From Cantharellus purpuraceus (taxonomy: Eukaryota; Basidiomycota; Agaricomycetes; Cantharellales; Hydnaceae): a stretch of DNA of 64,000 bases. Numbering within the stretch: the stretch's first letter is position 1; every line of letters starts with the position of its first letter. The stretch covers positions 1,054,001 to 1,118,000 of the forward strand of contig JALBUN010000045.1 in NCBI GenBank assembly GCA_025174535.1, read 5' to 3'. Under the pieces are notes generated by a model that had not been told where the DNA came from, did not search any database, and saw only the letters and a list, made by a program, of their open reading frames with translations. The translations under genes were made by a program, and so were the position numbers. Positions 48,519 to 58,408 of the stretch are shown in pieces.

Positions 48519-49675
48519 GAGACCTCGGATTGACATTCCCAATAACAGGCGTCGATGGATTGGGCAAGCTTGTGGAGGTTAACCAAAGTATCTGGCTTAC
48601 CAATGCGTGATATCTCGTCCTTGATGCGGGATGGGAGTCCAATGTAAAATTGGCATTGGAGTGTGGCATCGCCCCATTGGACTTTCGGGGCTAGCTGCTG
48701 GAAACTCACAATGTATTTTGCAATTTTGTGATTTTCCTTCATCCAAAGTCGATCAAGTTCGTTCTCAGCATCGGCCTCGGGGTTGTAAGGACCAAAATTG
48801 GTCCAAAGTTCAGAGATGAAGTCGGAGTAGTCCTCTGACCATATTGGGTCATCGGAGTCATCCATGAGTGCTGGCTCAAAGTAGTCCAGTGCGGTGCCCT
48901 TGAGATAGGACATGGTGAAGGTGACCTTCGCCCGATCGGATGTGAACGCGTCAGGGCAGTCATGGAAATTCAACCGGCATTGCACCAAGAATGGCTGGAG
49001 CTTTCGTGGATCGGAGCCATCGAATGGGTCAGGTTCTCGGACCTTGGTCCGGGACTTAGGAGCTTGTGGGTTATGGATGCTGCTGGTGAGCAGGGAGATG
49101 GCTTGCGCCAGATTTGGAGAGGGTGGGGTGTCGTCTTCTTCATTGACAGCCTCTATGTGGTCCGTCGGTTCTTCGACGACCTTGGGGATGGTGTTGATGC
49201 TGGGAGTGGGCACCTTGACGGTTCGTGTGCATTCAGAATTGGCGATGGATCGTGGCATTGGTAGGAGTGAGTATGGCAGTTCAAATATACTGTTATGCAC
49301 TAGGTCTGATTGGGAGTCGGAGATTGGGTCAGAGGTTTGGTCGGAGTCGGAGTATGTCGTGGGGGTGTTACGCACTAGGTCCAATTGGGGGTTGGAGGTT
49401 GGGTTGGAGGTTGGGTTGGAGGTTGGGTTGGAGGTTGGGTTGGAGGTTGGGTTGGAGGTTGGGTTGGAGGTTGGGTTGGAGGTTGGGTTGGAGGTTGGGT
49501 TGGAGGTTGGGTTGGAGGTTGGGTTGGAGGTTGGGTTGGAGGTTGGGTTGGAGGTTGGGTTGGAGGTTGGGTTGGAGGTTGGGTTGGAGGTTGGGTTGGA
49601 GGTTGGGTTGGAGGTTGGGTTGGAGGTTGGGTTGGAGGTTGGGTTGGAGGTTGGGTTGGAGTCAGAGCACGTCAT
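48519..49675 (-). pseudogene. RT-1 gag, N-terminal and capsid part
   Basis: Starts MTCSDSNPTSN and runs through about 22 copies of an NPTS tetrapeptide encoded by a 12-bp minisatellite. A linker and then a retrotransposon-gag capsid domain follow: 'DPRKLQPFLVQCRLNF', 'AKVTFTMSYLKGTALDYFEP', 'DFISELWTNFGPYNPEADAE' and 'IAKYIVSFQQLAPKVQW', 'YIGLPSRIKDEISRIGKP'. It is broken by H copy B at its C-terminal end. The frame itself is open over this whole stretch. Confidence 0.85.
49387..49660. repeat. 12-bp minisatellite in gag
   Basis: About 22 near-perfect copies of GGTTGGGTTGGA (plus strand). On the minus strand it encodes the NPTS repeat of the RT-1 gag N-terminus. The plus strand is G-rich with regularly spaced GG/GGG runs. 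Copy number is likely variable. Confidence 0.95.
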
Positions 49676-49740
49676 GGGGGTCGGAACGGACTTGGCTTCA
49701 GCTTATGTGCTGCACCCTCACTAATACTGGTGTCCAAGAT

Positions 49741-50204
49741 TTTGGAGACAGAGTACGACTTAGAGAGTTAGGATCGGACTTAGGAACTAGGCGTGATTCA
49801 ATATTCAAACTGGGGAATGAAGTCCCCAGTCAGGCAAATTAAATACATATTTTGAAATCTAATAATAATTACTCCGGTGATGGGTCTCCGAGGCCAACGG
49901 CCTTACATGAGTATGTCCGAGTCCGATGGGGATGGATGTCTGGGTTCCTATGGTGATGCTGATGCATTAATCGGAACCGGAGACGGATGGGTGGAAATGG
50001 TGGTGACAATCGGACAGGTAGATGGAGGCGGCAGTTTCCAAATGGAGTATAGATTTCATATGCGTGGGGATCTGAGTGGATTGGATGGGGATCTGAGTGG
50101 ATTGGATGGGGATCTGAGTGGATTGGATGGGGATCTGAGTGGATTGGATGGGGATCTGAGTGGATTGGATGGGGATCTGGATGTTAATGAATATAGTCAT
50201 AACA
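49741..50204 (-). repeat. 5' LTR region of RT-1 with 21-bp tandem repeat
   Basis: On the minus strand the LTR begins TGTTATGACTATATTC at 50204; the internal boundary (near 49740-49870) is not fixed. It matches the structure at 37,918-38,263. Positions 50073-50177 hold five copies of a 21-bp unit (GGGGATCTGAGTGGATTGGAT), present only about once in the other LTR copy, so a local amplification has occurred. Confidence 0.65.
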
Positions 50205-50213
50205 GGGGGTCGG

Positions 50214-50225
50214 TGTTATGACTAT
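50214..50225 (+). repeat. Plus-oriented RT-1-type LTR stub
   Basis: TGTTATGACTAT, the first 12 bases of the LTR, follows the opposite-facing LTR end after only 9 bp (GGGGGTCGG, PPT-like). The rest is replaced by the G sequence that starts at 50226. Confidence 0.55.
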
Positions 50226-50538
50226 TGTTTTGGAACCCGCAAAATTATGGTGTTAGGGCAAACTCTAAATCACCACAATTCCGTGAATGAACAGCTGAGA
50301 AGAATATCAAATCCTACTGCAGCACAACTCCAGAAACAATTTAATGTTTGTACTTTAGTTACAATCCGTTGTAATGGTCGATGCAGACAATACGCAGGAA
50401 GGTAATACATTTCTTAGCAGTAGGGAATGAATAAGACTTCCAGAGTCTAGAGTTCACGGATGCTTAGGGGTCCAGATATTCCAAAAAGAGGGGAATGCAC
50501 TTAGAGGCTAGAGGAAGTAGGTGGATGAATCCAACCGT
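50226..50538 (-). repeat. G-family LTR fragment (G1)
   Basis: Starts TGTTTTGGAACCCGC and matches the reverse complement of 62,475-62,787 over its whole length. It is cut off at 50538 by insertion of H copy C. Confidence 0.8.
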
Positions 50539-51557
50539 TGACGAGCCAGGACGCATCGAGGATGCATATCAAACCACTCTGACAGTCCAACTCTGCCAGC
50601 ATCTTTTCGTATCAACTTTTAAATAGCGCCGCAACTCCCTCTCCACCTCAGTCTCTAATTCTAGCTATCAATTGTCACTCGTGTTTCATCGCCATCAATC
50701 ATTATCAGCCTTCTATTCACACCGATCCTTTCATCATCATTCACATGGCTTCCCATTCTATTCCCCTCTCCAACATCTCTTCTAATAATATGTCACACTG
50801 GTCTCTGGACACAGAGGACTATCAAAAATATGCCGAGCTCCACAGGCATGTTAAGCCACCTCCACGTGTCAAAATACTTCCAAAACTCTTTCAACGTCCA
50901 AGATCCCCACCATGTCTCTCTTATGCCATTGGCGATCCCATATTCTTTCACAATTCCATTGAACCATATGCATTCCTCGACATTTTGCCTCTATATCGTA
51001 ACACGGATAGAAGAGTCGAACGTGAGGTAGAATTTCAGTCGCCATTGCCGACCTATCCTCCCACTTCAATCTGACTCAGGTTACATCGTGTCAGGCAAAG
51101 GGACCGAATACTCTTGGAAAGGGATACCATATGGAGACGGATCACTAAGACAATAAGGAGTATTTGTTGTGGATGCTGACTGAAGTCCAGGGTCAATTTA
51201 CCTTTGGAGCTGTAGGGAAGATGGTATTGGTGGATGTTTCTATTGTTCTTTTATATGACTCACCCCTGTTTCATCTTTTAATTCATTCATACATGACTTA
51301 CTCATCCTTGTTCTATTTTTGGTTCTTTTATTACTCATCACCCCCTATTCTTACAAAGATTACCCCTATCTGTTGTTCTCCATGATTTCCCCATCAGTAG
51401 TTCAACTTCACATGCTTCATCAGCTGGCTTGATCAGCATTTCTTGCATCATATCACATCATTTGCTCCTCATATTGTGTTGTTGTGCCCTGGGATTTGTA
51501 TATAAAAGGGCGCTAGTTTTCGCCTTTGGAATCAATCAACAAGTTTTCAGCCAACGC
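50539..51557 (+). mobile_element. H element, copy C (left part; right stub at 52974-52997)
   Basis: Starts TGACGAGCCAGG after CCGT and is interrupted at 51557 by copy D in reverse orientation. The sequence resumes at 52974 (ACTCTAAAGTCAAAG) for about 24 bp, then stops at a G-family start (52998). The right terminus is not found. It contains an ORF (50745-51074). Confidence 0.8.
50745..51074 (+). CDS. H-element ORF, copy C
   Basis: 109 residues, MASHSIPLSNI..., intact and nearly identical to copies D and E, including 'PPPRVKILPKLF' and 'LSYAIGDPIFFHNS'. Differences between copies are mostly CpG transitions. Confidence 0.62.
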   Translation: MASHSIPLSNISSNNMSHWSLDTEDYQKYAELHRHVKPPPRVKILPKLFQRPRSPPCLSYAIGDPIFFHNSIEPYAFLDILPLYRNTDRRVEREVEFQSPLPTYPPTSI

Positions 51558-52973
51558 TGTCGGTTTGCTTATGGAATAGATCCTATAAGCCTGCACGCAA
51601 TGGTCCTAGCAAACAGACGGTGTGTAATGCAGTTGTTCAGCACTCCAAAGATCAATCAGGGCGAGGGGTAAGTAACAGGGAAGTGGGATAGTGCTCTGTG
51701 ATTGGATGGGGATGGGAGCTAAAGGTCGGTCCCAATGGCTGATCGTGCTCTGTGACTGGATGACAATGCGGAGCCCGGTTGGGAGGTACACGAAAGCTGG
51801 TTTCAGGAGAAGCAACCTCTCAGTGGCAGAGGGAAATCTGATCATTGAACCAAGGTGTTTTACCTCAGTGTAGAGATGATGGATTGTGATGTAGAGCGTA
51901 GAGCGTAGACTTAGAGCTTGGACTTTGACTTTAGAGCATTGGCTGAAAACTTGTTGATTGATTCCAAAGGTGAAAACTAGCGCCCTTTTATATACAAATC
52001 CCCAGGGCACAACAACACAATATGAGGAGCAAATGATGCGATATGATGCAAGAAATGCTGATCAAGCCAGCTGACAAAGCATGTGAAGTTGAACTACTAA
52101 AGGGGGAAATCATGGAGAAATGAAATGACAGATAGGGGTAATCTTTGTAAGAATAGGGGGTGATGAGTAATAAAAGAACCAAAAATAGAACAAGGATGAG
52201 TAAGTCATGTATGAATGAATTAAAAGATGAAACAGGGGTGAGTCATATAAAAGAACAATAGAAATGTCCACCAATACCATCTTCCCTACAGCTCCAAAGG
52301 TAAATTGACTCTGAGTCACATGAGGACTTCAGTCAGCATCCACAACAAATACTCCTTATTGTCTTAGTGATCCGTCTCCATATGGTATCCCTTTCCAAGA
52401 GTATTCGGTCCCTTTGCCTGACACGATGTAACCTGAGTCAGATTGAAGTGGGAGGATAGGTCGGCAATGGCGACTGAAATTCTACCTCACGTTCGACTCT
52501 TCTATCTGTGTTACGATATAGAGGCAAAATGTCGAGGAATGTATATGGTTCAATGGAATTGTGAAAGAATATGGGATCGCCAATGGCATAAGAGAGACAT
52601 GGTGGGGATCTTGGATGTTGAAAGAGTTTTGGAAGTATTTTGACACGTGGAGGTGGCTTAACATGCCTGTGGAGCTCAGTGTATTTTTGATAGTCCTCTG
52701 TGTCCAGAGACCAGTGTGACATATTATTAGAAGAGATGTTGGAGAGGGGAATAGAATGGGAAGCCATGTGAATGATGATGAAAGGATCGGTGTGAATAGA
52801 AGGCTGATAATGATTGATGGTGATGAAACACGAGTGACAATTGATAGCTAGAATTAGAGACTAAGGTGGAGAGGGAGTTGCGGCGCTATTTAAAAGTTGA
52901 TACGAAAAGATGCTGGCAGAGTTGGACTGTCAGAGTGGTTCGATATGTGTCTTCGATGCGTCCTGGCTCGTCA
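51558..52973 (-). mobile_element. H element, copy D (nested in copy C)
   Basis: 1,416 bp, reverse orientation, inserted into copy C at ACGC: the left flank is ACGC (51554-51557) and the right flank ACAC (52974-52977), differing by one CpG to CpA change. The 5' part carries the TTTTAAATAG box and the ORF. Confidence 0.85.
52438..52767 (-). CDS. H-element ORF, copy D
   Basis: 109 residues, MASHSIPLSNI..., open from start to stop and collinear with copies A, C and E. The stop is the TGA after PPTSI. Confidence 0.62.
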   Translation of the reverse strand: MASHSIPLSNISSNNMSHWSLDTEDYQKYTELHRHVKPPPRVKILPKLFQHPRSPPCLSYAIGDPIFFHNSIEPYTFLDILPLYRNTDRRVEREVEFQSPLPTYPPTSI

Positions 52974-52997
52974 ACACTCTAAAGTCAAAGTCCACGC

Positions 52998-53008
52998 TGT
53001 TTTGGAAC
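52998..53008 (-). repeat. G-family LTR start interrupted by element F
   Basis: TGTTTTGGAAC, the terminal 11 bases of a G LTR; the sequence continues at 60,830 on the other side of element F (next entry for G3). The last five bases are the F target site GGAAC. Confidence 0.75.
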
Positions 53009-53370
53009 TGTGAGGGCGACGCTGATGACAAGGCCACAACAACAAGATACTCAATAAGTGAGAGCCGATAAGAAATAATGCCAGCTGGTACAGCAGATAT
53101 CCTCAGTCTATACAGCTGTTTCTGATAAATACATGGGACTTACCTGGTACAGCAGATATCCTCAGAGATCAAGCTGAGGGGATCACACTGCACCAAGGCA
53201 AGTCTTTATACTAAATGATGGAGATGGATAGGAGAACCAAGATAGAGGAGAAAGGATAGGGGAAGTGATAGGGGCAATGAAATAGAGGAGACGCACCCTG
53301 ACAGGCTGCACTGATAGGGGTGTCAAGAGAAAATACTAAAAATAGAATATGACTTATTTGAACCCTGACA
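53009..53370 (-). repeat. F 3' LTR
   Basis: 362 bp. On the minus strand it starts TGTCAGGG and is preceded by a purine run (AAGAGGGAGGTGA). It differs from the partner LTR at about seven positions, all A/G, this copy having A at several former CpG sites. Confidence 0.92.
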
Positions 53371-53423
53371 TCACCTCCCTCTTAATGCATGTCGTCTCGA
53401 TATGCACTATCGTCCCATCCATC

Positions 53424-53861
53424 TCAAGAGAGACACACCCTGAAGCACTCTGCAAGGTCCCTTCTCACTCTCTGCCAAAGTAGAGCCCATGACGAGTGTT
53501 GATGGTGACTCTTCTCTGCCTTGGGGTAAAGTGGGATGGTGAACTCTCTGGGGGATATGGGATCGTTTGTGCTGAAAACTGCCCCAAGTATCATCTCCCC
53601 TCCCTCATAGGTGACTTTACCGGCGAGCCCTTGGAAGGCATATGGTATGTCATAGTTGCTGATGAATAGAGGGTCCCTGATGTAGTATGTCTGGCGTCTT
53701 GATGGATTACGATGCCAGAAGGGGAAATGAACTTGTGGAGGTGGAGATGGGAGGTTATAATCCTCTACAGCACGTGCAGTATCCCTTGAGTCAACTGACC
53801 AAGTGATTGATGGGTAGGAACGGAGTGAGCGTAGAGGGGTGGATTCAGACTGGTAAGGCAT
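53424..53861 (-). CDS. F accessory ORF (145 aa) between chromodomain and 3' LTR
   Basis: MPYQSESTPLRSLRSYPSI... with 'SPPPQVHFPFWHRNP' and 'YYIRDPLFISNYDIPYAF', which parallel the H-element block 'PPPRVKILPKLFQRP' / 'SYAIGDPIFFHNSIEPYAF'. It has its own TATATAAG box about 60 bp upstream of the ATG, separate from the LTR promoter, and a short leader. It ends 54 bp before the 3' LTR. Unknown function; it is intact although pol is broken. Confidence 0.7.
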   Translation of the reverse strand: MPYQSESTPLRSLRSYPSITWSVDSRDTARAVEDYNLPSPPPQVHFPFWHRNPSRRQTYYIRDPLFISNYDIPYAFQGLAGKVTYEGGEMILGAVFSTNDPISPREFTIPLYPKAEKSHHQHSSWALLWQRVRRDLAECFRVCLS

Positions 53862-53920
53862 GGTGGGTTGGGTAGTGAATGATGATGGTTTTACTGAGGA
53901 AGGGGAAGTGGATTCACTGG

Positions 53921-53930
53921 CTTATATACA
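53921..53930 (-). promoter_or_regulatory. TATA box of the F accessory ORF
   Basis: TGTATATAAG on the minus strand, about 60 bp before the start codon at 53861 and immediately after the chromodomain gene end. Geometry fits a dedicated core promoter. Confidence 0.5.
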
Positions 53931-53983
53931 GTTAGTGGAATTTCGGCATGGATGAATTTGGTGAGCGCTAAGCTTCACTGTGC

Positions 53984-54652
53984 CTATTCTGCAGCTCTGA
54001 AATGTGTCCATGTTGGGTTCCTGCCAGCTGTCCAATCAAAGAGGACCTGTTTGGGAGGTTCTGTGAAGTTCTCAAAGCGTCTGAAGGGAAGAGCCACATA
54101 GGTGGCTGCCGAAATACGCCTTGGGGCTTCAGGATTTTCCCGATGGAAGTCTGCAATGCACCTTCTAGCCCCACTGGCATCCTTAGCTGGGATCCGGGGG
54201 TCGTCAGCAGCTCCATAGCCCTTCCAACGCACCAGGTATTCCAGTCTTCCTCGGAAAACTCTGCTGTCAAGGATCTTCTCAACTTCGTATTCCTGTACTC
54301 CATCTCGAATGACTGGAGGTGGTGGAGGAGATGACTGGCGTTCAGGGATGGGATCCTTTTCATAAGGATGGAGTAAGACAACAGAGAACACTGGATGAGT
54401 GCGGCCAAAGATTGGGGGAAGTTGTAGGCCATAGGCATTTCGTGAGACCACCTTATTAATCACATATGGTCCTAACCATTTGTGATCAAGTTTCTTGGTT
54501 GGACAGGTGGTGGTGATATTTTGTGCATTGAGCCAGACCTTGTCACCAAGTTTGTATACTGGGGCTGCTTGCCGATGGGCATCATAGAATCGTGCCATAT
54601 CATCTGCTGCCTTTTCCAGGGCGGAGCGAGCCTCAGTGGTGGCCGTCTCCAT
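53984..54652 (-). pseudogene. F integrase C-terminus and chromodomain
   Basis: Reads 'VYKLGDKVWLNAQNITTTCP', 'KLDHKWLGPYVINKVV' (GPY/F motif), 'PVFSVVLLHPY', a Pro-rich stretch, then 'EYEVEKILDSRVFRGRLEYL' and 'VRWKGYG'. The Trp normally present after the KGYG turn (SW.P) reads Arg. A stop near 54690 separates it from the integrase core. Confidence 0.85.
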
Positions 54653-54691
54653 ACGCTCAGTGAATTCTTCCAGTGCTTCAAGTCGTGTCTC

Positions 54692-55679
54692 TCAGATTGG
54701 CTCTAGCCCAAGCCTTGGGTGTTGGCCTGTATCAAGCATGAAGGGGGTTGATTGCGTGGAGGAGTGGATGCGGTTGTTGTATGTGAATTCGGCAAGAGGA
54801 ACCCACTCAATCCAGTCATCCTGGCGCTGATTGACAAAAAGCCTCAAGTATTGTTCAATTTCTTGATTGACCCTTTCCGTCTGACCATCGGTTTGTGGAT
54901 GATATGCTGTGGATGCTGCAACCTTGATCCCCAAAAGCTTATTGAGCTCGCGCATAAATTGAGAGACAAACTGGGTGCCATGGTCACTGATGATCTCCTC
55001 AGGAAGGCCGTGGTGTTTCCACACATGGTCTTGGAAAAGTCGTGCAACTCCTATGGAGTTGATGTCAGAGGTGGTAGGGATAACATGTGCTCGTTTGGAA
55101 AGACGGTCCACAACGACAAGGAGTGCATCATAGCCATGGCTGATGGGTAGTTCTACAATAAGGTCAACAGATATCACTTGCCACCTCCGATCTGGGACAC
55201 GATTAGGCAGGAGTTTACCCATAGGAGGAGCAGGGAAAGTTTTTGTCCGATTGCAGAGGTCACATCCCTTGACATATTTGGCAATGTATCGTCCAAATCC
55301 AGGCCACCAGTAGCTGCGGGATACAAGTTCTGTTGTTCTCCAGCGACCAGGGTGACCTGTAATGTGAGTATCGTGGTGTGCCCTTACAATGTCATGGCGC
55401 AATTTTGGGTCAAGAGGGACATATACCTTGCCACGATAGAGGACGAGTCCATTCTCCTCAGTCCATTCCTGTCCTCGTAAATTCCGAGAGGGACCAAGTT
55501 CCTTAAGAGCCTTTACAACCTTTTCATCTCTGTTGGTGCAGTTCCGCACATGTTCCAGGAATATGTCTCCTTCTCCTGTGATCATTTGAGCTTCTGGCCC
55601 TGGATAGGTGGATGTCGCATTGATGTGGAACAGCTCAGGGCCAAGAAGAACCTGGTTCTGGTTATCTTCCTCCCCCCGC
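54692..55679 (-). pseudogene. F integrase core
   Basis: Contains the HHCC finger ('AHHDTHITGHPG...YVKGCDLCNRTK'), 'WQVISVDLIVELPISHGYDA' (first Asp), 'GLPEEIISDHGTQFVSQF' (second Asp) and 'STAYHPQTDGQTERVNQEIE' (Glu). The DDE triad is intact. Its N-terminal end is continuous with RNase H once H copy E is removed. Confidence 0.9.
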
Positions 55680-57095
55680 TGACGAGCCAGGACGCATCGA
55701 GGACGCATATCGAACCACTCTGACAGTCCAACTCCGCCAGCGTCTTTTCGTATCAACTTTTAAATAGTGCCGCAACTCCCTATCCACCTCAGTCTCTAAT
55801 TCGAGCCATCGATCGTCACTCGTGTTTCATCGCCATCGATCATTATCAGCCTTCTATTCACACCGATCCTTTCATCATCATTCACATGGCTTCCAATTCT
55901 ATTCCCCTCTCCAACATCTCTTCTAATAATATGTCACACTGGTCTCTGGACACAGAGGACTATCAAAAATACGCCAAGCTCCACGGGCATGTTAAGCCAC
56001 CTCCACGTGTCAAAATACTTCCAAAACTCTTTCAACGTCCAAGATCCCCACCATGTCTCTCTTATGCCATTGGTGATCCCATATTCTTTCACAATTCCAT
56101 TGAACCATATACATTCCTCGACATTTCACCTCTATATCGTAACACGGATAGAAGAGTCGAACGTGAGGTAGAATTTCAGTCACCATTGCCGACCTATCCT
56201 CCCACTTCAATCTGACTCAGGTTACATCGTGTCAGGCAAAGGGACCGAATACTCTTGGAAAGGGATACCATATGGAGATGTATCACTAAGACAATAAGGA
56301 GTATTTGTTGTGGATGCTGACTGAAGTCCTCATGTGACTCAGGGTCAATTAACCTTTGGAGCCGTAGGGAAGATGGTATTGGTGGACGTTTCTATTGTTC
56401 TTTTATATGACTCACCCCTGTTTCATCTTTTAATTCATTCATACACAACTTACTCATCCTTGTTCTATTTTTGGTTCTTTTATTACTCATCACCCCCTAT
56501 TCTTACAAAGATTACCCCTATCTGTCATTTCATTTCTCCATGATTTCCCCCTTTAGTAGTTCAACTTCACATGCTTTGTCAGCTGGCTTGATCAGCATTT
56601 CTTGCATCATATCGCATCATTTGCTCCTCATATTGTGTTGTTGTGCCCTGGGGATTTGTATATAAAAGGGCGCTAGTTTTCGCCTTTGGAATCAATCAAC
56701 AGGTTTTCAGCCAATGCTCTAAAGTCAAAGTCCAAGCTCTAAGTCTACGCTCTACGCTCTACATCACAATCCATCATCTCTACACTGAGGTAAAACACCT
56801 TGGTTCAATGATCAGATTTCCCTCCACCACCGAGAGGTTGCTTCTCCTGAAACCAGCTTTTGCATACCTCCCAACCGGGCTCCGCATTGTCATCCAGTCA
56901 CAGAGCACGATCAGCCATTGGGACCGACCTTTTGCTCCCATCCCCATCCAACCACAGAGCACTATCCCACTTCCCTGTTACTTACCCCTCGCCCTGATTG
57001 ATCTTTGGAGTGCTGAACAACTGCGTTACACACCGTCTGTTTGCTAGGACCGTTGCGTGCAGGCTTATAGGATCTATTCCTTAAGCGAACCGACA
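55680..57095 (+). mobile_element. H element, copy E
   Basis: 1,416 bp, TGACGAGCC...AACCGACA, flanked by perfect CCGC duplications (55676-55679 and 57096-57099). It retains the most CpG sites of the five copies (for example in its first 40 bases), so it is probably the youngest. It defines the element's true termini. It carries TTTTAAATAG (55758), an ORF and TATATAAAAG (56659). Confidence 0.92.
55886..56215 (+). CDS. H-element ORF, copy E
   Basis: 109 residues, MASNSIPLSNI..., intact, start about 120 bp after the TTTTAAATAG box. Contains 'PPPRVKILPKLFQRPRSP' and 'LSYAIGDPIFFHNS'. The best-preserved copy. Confidence 0.66.
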   Translation: MASNSIPLSNISSNNMSHWSLDTEDYQKYAKLHGHVKPPPRVKILPKLFQRPRSPPCLSYAIGDPIFFHNSIEPYTFLDISPLYRNTDRRVEREVEFQSPLPTYPPTSI

Positions 57096-57099
57096 CCGC

Positions 57100-58342
57100 T
57101 TATGATCTACACGTCGTGAGAGGGCATCAGGTTTGGCTGAATGTCATCCAGGACGGTGGATCAGTTCAAAGTCAAAACGAGAAAGGTATAGTGACCAGCG
57201 AGCTTGTCGATGATTGAGATTCTGAGCTGTATGGAAATGTGTGAGGTTTTGATGGTCATTAAGGATTTCAATCTTGTATTTGGTCCCTTCCAAGATGTGG
57301 CACCATTCTTCTAGTCCACGGATGACTGAGAGCAATTCCTTATCATGGATGGCATAGTTGCGCTCTGCATCTGAAAGGCTCTTGGATACAAAACCTACCG
57401 GCCTCCATTTCTCATCATCACAGAGTTGAGATAGAACAGCACCTGTTGCATATGCTGAAGCATCTGTCTCTAGTCGAAAATGCTTGGTTTGATCTGGGAG
57501 GACAAGACAAGCTGCTTGAGTTTATCAAAGGCTTCTTGTTCTGGGCCATCAGGTATCCAGGACCACTGTGTATCTGCCTTTGTTAACCGATTCAGAGGCT
57601 TTGCGATATGTGAGAAGTCCTCAATGAAGCGACGATAGAAATTGATGAAACCCAGGAAGGATTTGACTTCTGTCACATTGCGCGGTGTGGGCCAGTCCCT
57701 GACTCCAGCCACCTTAACTGGGTCCATAGCTACCTGTCCCTGTGAGAGAATCAATCCAAGATAATCTACCTTCTGTTGCGAGAAAAGGCATTTCTCTGGT
57801 TTGAGGTACAGGTGGTTGGCCCGAAGAATTTCAAGGACAGATTGCACGATCGTGTGGTGTTGTTCTAGGGATTCAGTGAAAATGAGGATGTCGTCCATGA
57901 ACACTACCATAGTGCCATCATCAATGAGCTCCTTGAAAATACCATTCATCATCATCTGAAAGGTTGCTGGGCTGTTTGTGAGACCAAAGAACATGACCAG
58001 GGGTTCAAATAGACCACAATTGGTTCGAAAGGCTGCCTTCCACTCATCGCCCTCTTTAATACGCACATTGTTATATCCCCATCGGATGTCAAGCTTGGTA
58101 AAGTACTTGGCATTGGCTGCGGCAATTTTATTCATGATGTCTGGTACCAGGGGTAGTGGGTAGGCGTTCTTGATTGTGATATCATTCAGCTTGCGGTAGT
58201 CTTGCACAAAACGAAGATTACCGTCCTTCTTTTTCACAAAAAAGACAGGGGATGCCATGGGTGACTTGGAAGGACATATATGATGGTTCTGTAGGTTCTC
58301 CTCAAGGAATGCGTCCAACTCCTTCTGCTCATTTGGGGACAT
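57100..58342 (-). pseudogene. F reverse transcriptase and RNase H
   Basis: RT reads 'PVFFVKKKDGNLRFVQDYR', 'YFTKLDIRWGYNNVRIKEGD', 'MVVFMDDILIF' (FMDD active site), 'KVDYLGLILSQGQV' and 'SFLGFINFYRRFI'. RNase H includes 'DKELLSVIRGLEEW' (the Asp-Lys-Glu helix) and 'LNDHQNLTHFHTAQN'. There is a frame change near 57470 and a TGA at about 57140 where HRPGxHSAKPDALSRR is expected; x is Arg in the family (CGA to TGA). Confidence 0.88.
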
Positions 58343-58408
58343 TGGATAGACCTTTGTGCTGAAGGGTTGCGCTCCTGGAGTGAGTTCAATAGTGTGGTCC
58401 CACAGTTT

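Larger units (their letters stand above)
38264..50204 (-). mobile_element. Ty3/gypsy chromovirus RT-1 (decayed, with insertions)
   Basis: A minus-strand element: 5' LTR at the right edge, gag (48519-49675 plus a fragment at 46872-47121), zinc knuckle and protease (44633-45450), reverse transcriptase/RNase H (43106-44425), integrase with chromodomain (41642-43024), an antisense accessory gene (38405-41487), a PPT-like run and a 3' LTR start at 38263. It has been hit by at least three insertions: H copies A and B in gag and a G solo LTR in the accessory gene. Several stops and catalytic-site losses make it non-autonomous now. A second copy in the opposite orientation begins at 62,788. Confidence 0.8.

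Noticed and set aside
49225..49842. Plus-strand ORFs with long WRLG/VGGW repeats, resembling GW-repeat Argonaute-hook proteins
   Set aside because: They are the other-frame readings of the 12-bp minisatellite whose minus-strand frame is the RT-1 gag; the gag domain continues on the minus strand, not on the plus.
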